DNA of 28,534 nt from a virus: positions 1 through 28,534 of IMG/VR virus record IMGVR_UViG_3300023116_000255. The stretch is one strand, 5' to 3'. Shown in pieces: positions 23,424 to 28,534 of the stretch. The stretch's first letter is position 1. Each line of letters starts with the position of its first letter. Below the pieces are notes generated by a model. That model was given only the letters and a program-made list of their open reading frames with translations, ran no database searches and had not been told where the DNA came from. The position numbers and the translations under genes are program-made.

Positions 23424-23883
23424 TGGCTAACCACACAAAAACTACAAGGCCACCCACTCCAAGGATAAACACAAATATCCCCGCCATCCACTCAATAATA
23501 GTTTGCTTAATCTCCATTCTGCGGAAGTCATGCTCACGCTTTTGCTTCCGAATCTCCGCTTCTATCCGCAAAAACTCCTGCCAATGAGACGGACCAAGAA
23601 TAGCAGGGTGAGATATCAATTCCCGCAACTCATCTCGCATCTTCTGCGCTTGCTTCCTCGCAAGAAAGACTTCCATAGCTTGAGCCTGAGTGCCACCGCC
23701 CAAAGCCTTGTACCAAGGCGGCTTTTCAGCCATCTTCTCAGCCTGATCAATATCCGCCATACAGTTAGCCCACTGTTGCAACTGTTGGCCCATATCCTGC
23801 AGATCTCTGCCGACACTGACACCTTTTTTCAAAAAACTATAAGCGGCCTGTGCGCCAGCTATCGCGACCCCTATTTCGATCAT
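23416..23883 (-). CDS. Membrane protein with C-terminal TM and central coiled coil
   Basis: A 155-aa protein. The N-terminus is weakly hydrophobic (VAIAGAQAAYSFLKKGVSVG). The middle is helical and charged (MEVFLARKQAQKMRDELREL; EFLRIEAEIRKQKREHDFRR). The C-terminus is a strong membrane span (GIFVFILGVGGLVVFVWLAN) with only two or three residues after it. This tail-anchored layout differs from classical spanins, whose TM is at the N-terminus. The family is common in marine podoviruses near the lysis genes but unnamed to me. The ATG overlaps the stop of the small secreted protein upstream (ATGA). Confidence 0.8.
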   Translation of the reverse strand: MIEIGVAIAGAQAAYSFLKKGVSVGRDLQDMGQQLQQWANCMADIDQAEKMAEKPPWYKALGGGTQAQAMEVFLARKQAQKMRDELRELISHPAILGPSHWQEFLRIEAEIRKQKREHDFRRMEIKQTIIEWMAGIFVFILGVGGLVVFVWLANA

Positions 23884-24044
23884 ACCTCATAAAACCTCGC
23901 CGGGCATACATAGTCGGGTCCCACCGTGTATGCCTTATCGTACCACAGGTATTTAGGTCTGTCATACCCACAATCGTAAGCACAAACCTTATAAAGTCCA
24001 AAAGAAAACGAATGGCCCCAAAAAATGGCGACCAATACACACAT
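23880..24044 (-). CDS. 54-aa predicted secreted Cys-containing mini-protein
   Basis: This short gene fills the gap between the 67-aa basic protein and the 155-aa membrane protein. It starts with ATG two codons after the upstream stop (TAG TTG ATG) and ends in a TGA overlapping the next ATG. It encodes an N-terminal hydrophobic, signal-like segment (MCVLVAIFWGHSFSFG) and a compact mature part, LYKVCAYDCGYDRPKYLWYD then KAYTVGPDYVCPARFYEV. Cys21, Cys25 and Cys47 and many Tyr suggest a small exported, disulfide-stabilised protein. I recall similar YKVCxYDCGY mini-proteins in other marine phages. A competing frame of 67 aa here has no such features and is rejected. Possible roles: periplasmic lysis factor or superinfection factor; none is proven. 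Confidence 0.72.
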   Translation of the reverse strand: MCVLVAIFWGHSFSFGLYKVCAYDCGYDRPKYLWYDKAYTVGPDYVCPARFYEV

Positions 24045-24047
24045 CAA

Positions 24048-24251
24048 CTAGGCGTTGACAAACCGTGAGCCGCGGAGAGCCGCACCCATACCACGCTTCT
24101 TGCCCGTAGTTACCTTCGCCTTTGCAGTGTTGGGCGTAGCAACGTCTTCCATCTGCTTGTATGGAATACGGCCCTGATCCTTAATATCCGCATACGACTG
24201 CGCCTTTTGCGCAGCACCCGGTGTATTAGTTACAATCTTTACACTTGCCAT
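24048..24251 (-). CDS. Small basic protein with RGMGAAxRG end
   Basis: A 67-aa soluble protein: KIVTNTPGAAQKAQSYADIK, then a Pro/Thr-rich linker and a basic end KKRGMGAALRGSRFVNA. The end matches the 140-aa protein at 14535-14957 (RGMGAATRGGNF) and loosely the adjacent 70-aa protein (GGMIAAARGSKAF). It is located between portal-adjacent and lysis genes. Unknown function; the conserved basic tail might contact capsid, portal or DNA. Confidence 0.8.
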   Translation of the reverse strand: MASVKIVTNTPGAAQKAQSYADIKDQGRIPYKQMEDVATPNTAKAKVTTGKKRGMGAALRGSRFVNA

Positions 24252-24260
24252 TTAAAACTC

Positions 24261-24473
24261 CTACTTCTTCTTTACCGCGCCGCCTTTTGCACGACCTATT
24301 TTACGTTTCATAAGGTCCCTAAACGCTTTTGATCCGCGGGCCGCGGCAATCATGCCACCCCCCGGTTTTTTGGTTTTTTTTACTAAGCCTGCCAAGGCCT
24401 TTGATCCCTCTGCGGCGTCCACAAGACCCATCGAATATTCGGACATGCTTAGAATCTTAGGTTCTTTCATCAC
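24261..24473 (-). CDS. Small basic protein coupled to the portal gene
   Basis: A 70-aa basic protein with a helical start (EYSMGLVDAAEGSKALAGLV), a Gly-rich middle GGGMIAAARGSKAFRDLMKR and a Lys-rich end. Its ATG overlaps the portal stop (ATGA), so it is made together with the portal. A portal-accessory or DNA-binding role is imaginable, but nothing beyond charge and position supports it. Its AARGSKAF segment is a looser version of the RGMGAAxRGxxF tail seen in two other proteins. Confidence 0.8.
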   Translation of the reverse strand: MMKEPKILSMSEYSMGLVDAAEGSKALAGLVKKTKKPGGGMIAAARGSKAFRDLMKRKIGRAKGGAVKKK

Positions 24474-26881
24474 TGACCCCTTTGCTTCAAAAGTTCACGC
24501 TGCATCGCACTGTCTATGCGAGCCGCCGTCTGAGCCTCTTGGCTCGCCAAACGCTTCTCAAATTGCTCCATACGCATCTGTTGGTTCTGAGCCTCAAGCT
24601 GCAATCGCGCCTGATCGTTCTGAGCATCCGCCTGCTCCGACTGAGCCTTGATCTGCAACTCCTGCTCTTTCAACTTTACCAACGGATCCGGCTGACCCGC
24701 ACCAGATATCTGCGCACTCATCTGCTTCACTTGCTGCAAACCCTGCGCCACACCCTGTGCAACCAACGCCTGATACTGCATCTCCTGTTGCTCCGCGGGC
24801 ATCGGACCAGCTTGCTGCAACTGCATCATCGCTTGCTCCTCCGCCTGCAACTTAACATGCTCCATAACGTGCTTCTGCATCGCCATCGCAACAGGCGGCA
24901 TACCCCCAATCATAGGACTCGACGCAAAAACCAAATGCGCCATAATATGTGCCTGATGATTCTGACCCTGAAACGCAACCAATTGAACCATGTCCATAGC
25001 ATTAATGTTCTCAGATGCAGGGTCCGTGGGCCGCGGTTCCTCGTCAGGAACCTTCTTCATTAACCGATCAACATCGCTCACACCAATCGCTTCATACATA
25101 TCACGATAAATCTCGTGCATGTTATGCAACTCAGGGGCCGACGTCGCCAACTGCATCTTAGTCTGAGCCAAAGCTATCCGCTGCGCCTGACTAAACGTAT
25201 TCGGATTACTTACAGGAATAATATCTACACGGTCATCAAAATCAGACGCCATCACCGACTGATCACCGCCCGCAACACTGTACGGATACTCCTGCGGCAA
25301 AAACTCACTCATCACACGGGCAAGCAACTTAAACTCAATACGCATCGCATAATGAAGCCGCTTGTGAACAGCACTCATTACACGCGTACCTTGCTCCAAC
25401 ATCGCTAATGTCGTACCAACCGCAGCTTGCTGATTGCCATCACCAACCTTCAAATCAGTAATCGTCGCAAACCGCTGACCCGCCTGAACCACAAAACCCA
25501 ACAAATTAAACAACGTCTGGTCCGGCCCCTTAAATGGTAGCGGCATGAGGCTGTCACGAATAGCCCCACCGGGTGCATCCACGTCGCGGAACTCACCCGG
25601 CTGCAACGGATCATCGTCGTCCCTGATCCGTAGTCCGCGGGCCTTGAAACCCGCCGGGAGATTGGACAACGTACCAGCGTCGATTAATTGCCGCAGCGCC
25701 GCTGTGGCGGTCCGTGACAAACCGCCAATCGTATGGATCAATCCCAACCCATAAAAACCAAAACCCGGTAAAAACTTGTAATGCACAAAATATTGTATCT
25801 TGCGCTTTAACGGATCATCCTCGCGATAATTACGACGAATCGACAAAATCTGACCATTATCCTGCGAAATCGTCACAATATACGGTACTTTTATGCCCGT
25901 AGGCTCGCCGTCCTCATCCTCATCCTCAAACCCATCAAGATCCAAATTGGCATGAAACTCAATCAAAGTGCAGTCATAATCAACACTTCCGGGCTCAAAT
26001 CCCGTAATACGGTCCAACTCACCCTGAACCTCGTCCGATTCCGCTTGCTGCGGTATAACTGGAATATCACGATATACACCCGCCAACTGTTGCTTGCGTA
26101 AATCGTTCAAATTCATCCGTATTACATGCGCAATGTTGCTGCACGTGTCCAAATCAGACGTCTCATACGGAACAACCAAATGCTCCGCAGGAACAAACTT
26201 ACTGACCGCACGGCCCATTACCTCATCATAATACACCTTCTTAAACGTACTGCCCGCCAGAGGAAGATAAAACAGCATCTGGTCCATGTCAGGAGTGTAA
26301 TCCTCCATAACATTCGTAATATAGTAATTCATAAACTTACGAACACGCGACGCTTGCTCCTGCTTGGACCGCGTCTCGTCGCCCATAATTGCCGTCCGAA
26401 CGGGCCCCGACGACGGTAATAACTCATTAAACGCCTGCGCCTGAAACTGCGTCGCAGCTTCAGCCAAAAGCGGATGAGTCACACCAGAGGCTCCACGAAA
26501 CGGTTGAGTACGCTCCTCGTAATTAAAACCAAGAAGCTCTAAACCCTCCGTGTACGCATCCTCCCACTCCTGACGACTGGCCTTGTTCGCATCAAACTCG
26601 CCCAACAACTCAGAAGAAATAGCCCCCAACTCGCGGTCATCCATAACCTCCGCCAAGTTGGCACCAAAATCCATATCATCAAAATCTTCCGACGGATCAA
26701 AGTCTACAAGAACACCACCGTCATCCTCTTCGACAATCTCAATCTCCTCGTCGCCGTCAAGCATCAAAGGAGTCTCTCGCGAATCAGGAATCTCTAACTC
26801 CAACTCCGCCTCTAAATCAGACATGTCCAATTGAGACGGAACATTCCTGTCCATTAATCCGCCAATAGGTGATCTCGCCAT
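24470..26881 (-). CDS. Portal protein (P22-like)
   Basis: An 803-aa protein. The first 100 residues are strongly acidic (EAELELEIPDSRETP; EEIEIVEEDDGGVLVDFDPS). The portal core follows: GASGVTHPLLAEAATQFQAQ with AFNELLPSSGPVRTA, the stem/wing helices (YYITNVMEDYTPDMDQMLFY, then LPLAGSTFKKVYYD), PGFGFYGLGLIHTIGG, a long segment with AAVGTTLAMLEQGTRVMSAV, and a C-terminal Gln/Ala-rich coiled coil from about residue 690 on that may form a barrel inside the head, as in P22 gp1 (725 aa). The match in order and size is good. It forms the dodecameric DNA gate and docks the terminase encoded ten bases upstream. AGGAG precedes the ATG. Confidence 0.93.
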   Translation of the reverse strand: MARSPIGGLMDRNVPSQLDMSDLEAELELEIPDSRETPLMLDGDEEIEIVEEDDGGVLVDFDPSEDFDDMDFGANLAEVMDDRELGAISSELLGEFDANKASRQEWEDAYTEGLELLGFNYEERTQPFRGASGVTHPLLAEAATQFQAQAFNELLPSSGPVRTAIMGDETRSKQEQASRVRKFMNYYITNVMEDYTPDMDQMLFYLPLAGSTFKKVYYDEVMGRAVSKFVPAEHLVVPYETSDLDTCSNIAHVIRMNLNDLRKQQLAGVYRDIPVIPQQAESDEVQGELDRITGFEPGSVDYDCTLIEFHANLDLDGFEDEDEDGEPTGIKVPYIVTISQDNGQILSIRRNYREDDPLKRKIQYFVHYKFLPGFGFYGLGLIHTIGGLSRTATAALRQLIDAGTLSNLPAGFKARGLRIRDDDDPLQPGEFRDVDAPGGAIRDSLMPLPFKGPDQTLFNLLGFVVQAGQRFATITDLKVGDGNQQAAVGTTLAMLEQGTRVMSAVHKRLHYAMRIEFKLLARVMSEFLPQEYPYSVAGGDQSVMASDFDDRVDIIPVSNPNTFSQAQRIALAQTKMQLATSAPELHNMHEIYRDMYEAIGVSDVDRLMKKVPDEEPRPTDPASENINAMDMVQLVAFQGQNHQAHIMAHLVFASSPMIGGMPPVAMAMQKHVMEHVKLQAEEQAMMQLQQAGPMPAEQQEMQYQALVAQGVAQGLQQVKQMSAQISGAGQPDPLVKLKEQELQIKAQSEQADAQNDQARLQLEAQNQQMRMEQFEKRLASQEAQTAARIDSAMQRELLKQRGQ

Positions 26882-26890
26882 AGAACTCTC

Positions 26891-28348
26891 CTAGTAATAC
26901 GACCTTACCATAACAGACTTTTCCTCATCTTGCCAATCATCTGTTGGTAATTGAATAAAATTACCCTGACGATAACGCATCAAAGCCTGCGTCATACTAT
27001 CAACCAAATCGTCATACTCCCCCTCCGGAAACGCCGCAACCTCCTCAATTAACTCATCAGCCCAACTCTTGTCAGGGGCCCAAACCATACCAGCCTCAAA
27101 TAACGGACTCACCGCATAAACACGACTCACCTTGTCATTACCCTTGCTCGGCGTGAAATTTACAACAGGTATCCCCGTCTGACGCATCTCATGCGTCAAA
27201 GGCAAACCACTCGCCTTCGCCTCAATAATAACCGTGTCAGGCTCCCAATACTCATACTCCTCAAAAGCCAATGCCTTCAATTCAGGAAAATCATAACGAC
27301 CCTTCTTCGCATCCAACAAAATCAAATTAGGCGGACCACCCTCCTCCGGATAAAATACTCCCCACGTCGTAATCGCACTAAAGTCAGACCGCTCACGCTT
27401 CGTAAACGCCGTGTCATAACTCTGTATCACATACTGCAAATTAGGTATGTTCTCACCCTCCCAACAACGCCACCACTCCCGCGGTATAATCGCATTCTCC
27501 TCACCCGTAGGATTCTGCTGATACTGCGCATTCCACTTACTCGGCGGAATAGATGCCTTGACCGCCGTTAAATCCTCAATACTCCAAAACTCAGGCCAAC
27601 ACGGCTTCCCATCATCAAAAATAGCAGGTAACTCAACTACCTCCCATTGATCCGCTAAAGGATCCTTAGCCATCGCCCGTAACAACTGACCCGTCATGTC
27701 CTTCTCCGACCAACGAGTCTGAACCAAAACTATACTACCTCCCGGCTGAAGACGTTGGCGGGGACCCCCAGTATACCAATCCCAAGCATCATCAAACCCA
27801 CTGTTACTCATAGCCGTCTGCTCAGAATGGGGATCGTCAATAATCACCAAATCACCACCACGACCCGCCAAGTTCGAACCAACCCCAACAGCATAATACA
27901 TCCCACCACGGCTCGTGTCCCAACGACCAGACGCCTTACTGTCCACCGCCAAACGAACCTCCGGAAACACCGCCTTGTACTCATCACTGTCAATCAAATT
28001 CTTCGTCTTACGACCAAAATTAACCGCCAACTCCGTCGTGTGAGTCGCCTGAATAATCTTCATCCCCGGATTGCGACCCATCATCCAAGCAGGAAACAAA
28101 AAAGACGCAAACTCACTCTTCGTGTGCCGCGGGGCCATGTTAATAATCAAGCGTTTTAACTCGCCGCTCGCGACGCGTTGAAGCTTTTCCGCGATGATTT
28201 TGTGGTGCCTACCAGATATAAACTCAGGCCACATTGCATGTACAAAATGTAGGAAATTATTTTGCGCTAATTCGTTTTTCTCCAACTGCGCCAAACGCAA
28301 CTGTAGTTTTAGCATTCGATCTTCGATTGAACCAACGGTTGCATTCAT
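26891..28348 (-). CDS. Terminase large subunit
   Basis: A 485-aa packaging ATPase-nuclease of ordinary length. The N-terminal ATPase has APRHTKSE (72-79), the Arg-x-x-Lys-Ser form of Walker A usual in terminases, Walker B LVIIDDP (167-173) and coupling motif VQTRWSEKD (209-217). The C-terminal RNase H-like nuclease has SYDTAFT (D312), VIIEAKASG (E376) and DDLVDS (D447/D450). It cuts and pumps DNA through the portal encoded directly downstream. The N-terminus (residues 1-30) is a charged helix. The start ATG follows an AGGGG site set inside a GGGGCCCC palindrome. No small terminase subunit is recognisable in the window. Confidence 0.95.
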   Translation of the reverse strand: MNATVGSIEDRMLKLQLRLAQLEKNELAQNNFLHFVHAMWPEFISGRHHKIIAEKLQRVASGELKRLIINMAPRHTKSEFASFLFPAWMMGRNPGMKIIQATHTTELAVNFGRKTKNLIDSDEYKAVFPEVRLAVDSKASGRWDTSRGGMYYAVGVGSNLAGRGGDLVIIDDPHSEQTAMSNSGFDDAWDWYTGGPRQRLQPGGSIVLVQTRWSEKDMTGQLLRAMAKDPLADQWEVVELPAIFDDGKPCWPEFWSIEDLTAVKASIPPSKWNAQYQQNPTGEENAIIPREWWRCWEGENIPNLQYVIQSYDTAFTKRERSDFSAITTWGVFYPEEGGPPNLILLDAKKGRYDFPELKALAFEEYEYWEPDTVIIEAKASGLPLTHEMRQTGIPVVNFTPSKGNDKVSRVYAVSPLFEAGMVWAPDKSWADELIEEVAAFPEGEYDDLVDSMTQALMRYRQGNFIQLPTDDWQDEEKSVMVRSYY

Positions 28349-28389
28349 GCGGGGCCCCTATGCGACTTTATCTAAATTAACCCAAATCA

Positions 28390-28418
28390 ATATTATTTTC
28401 TACATGATTATTTGTCAA
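28390..28418 (-). promoter_or_regulatory. Sigma70-like promoter for the terminase operon
   Basis: On the minus strand a perfect -35 TTGACA (28413-28418) is followed after 17 bases by TAATAT (28390-28395; four of six consensus bases). The A+T-rich spacer and the roughly 35-40-base leader to the terminase ATG make this the best promoter candidate in the window. It would read through terminase, portal and probably the lysis genes. Confidence 0.65.
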
Positions 28419-28454
28419 AAACATGGCCCATGCACCCGCTGGCTCGCCACGGGG

Positions 28455-28534
28455 CCGCGGCGCGAAAATCGCGGATTTTGGCGCGAAAACTGCGAAATTT
28501 GACCCGATAGCCGGGGGACCCGACGCGAAATAAT
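28455..28534. repeat. Repeat-rich region upstream of the terminase promoter (four GCGAAA copies, hairpin)
   Basis: The hexamer GCGAAA occurs at 28462, 28483, 28492 and 28525. Two copies are part of longer GCGCGAAAA repeats. An 11-bp inverted repeat with one mismatch (28460-28470 with 28474-28484) has a 3-base loop. No gene is visible between 28349 and the edge. The region could be a packaging-recognition or regulatory site, as phages often keep such sites next to terminase genes. Confidence 0.55.

Noticed and set aside
23837-24040. 67-aa minus-strand frame between the small basic and membrane proteins
   Set aside because: It overlaps the 155-aa membrane gene start, whereas another frame gives a 54-aa protein with signal-like segment and coupled start/stop.
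24482-28159. Plus-strand frames opposite portal and terminase
   Set aside because: They are shadows caused by the strong A/C bias of the plus strand; the Leu/Arg/Thr-rich translations have no recognisable domains.
26891-28348. Terminase Walker A without classic GxxxxGKS
   Set aside because: The APRHTKSE form with Arg and Lys-Ser is a usual variant of terminase P-loops, so it is not evidence for inactivation.

Overview
The window is a late-gene block of a tailed bacteriophage. Every gene I accept lies on the minus strand, so the phage reads from the right edge to the left. The signs are a large terminase and a P22-like portal at the right, a scaffold and HK97-type major capsid protein in the middle, head-tail adaptor and P22 gp10-like proteins, collar-domain tail fibres, and a holin/M15-peptidase lysis set. 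No tape-measure, tail-sheath or tail-tube gene is visible, so a podovirus is most likely. The mixture of small basic Gly/Lys-rich proteins resembles uncultured marine podoviruses of alphaproteobacteria. That host guess is inference from remembered families, not something the sequence proves. No replication genes, tRNAs, integrase or recognisable small terminase are present.

Layout in transcription order: (1) 28534-24048: a repeat-rich leader with a good sigma70-like promoter, terminase, portal and two small basic proteins. (2) 24044-21943: a secreted mini-protein, membrane/coiled-coil proteins and a tightly coupled lysis set (two-TM protein, 32-aa mini-protein, 3-TM holin, M15 endopeptidase). 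(3) 21878-18320: a candidate promoter inside an inverted repeat, then a phage GroES, scaffold, head proteins and major capsid, closed by a UUCG-loop terminator. (4) 18160-13023: small beta-rich virion proteins, small basic proteins and two adaptor-like proteins. (5) 13010-7158: a collagen-like tail fibre followed by a post-translational modification cassette. (6) 7142-901: a 15-unit repeat protein, a second collar-domain tail fibre, a gp10-like protein and small proteins. (7) 1122-1: second, diverged copies of two lysis genes, the last cut by the window edge.

The most exciting part is region 5. The fibre has 80 uninterrupted Gly-X-Y triplets. All 29 lysines of this shaft are in the Y position of Gly-Gln/Glu-Lys-Gly, which is the X-Lys-Gly context used by animal lysyl hydroxylases. 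Just downstream, one 585-aa polypeptide fuses a GT25 glycosyltransferase (the family of procollagen galactosyltransferases), a PLOD/LH3-type glucosyltransferase domain and a PLOD-type lysyl hydroxylase domain. A separate 2OG-Fe(II) oxygenase and an FkbM-type methyltransferase are translationally coupled to it. Together they look like a self-contained bacterial-virus version of the animal collagen hydroxylysine-glycosylation pathway, acting on the phage's own fibre. Domain assignments are by eye from motifs; the substrate link is inference from adjacency and triplet chemistry.
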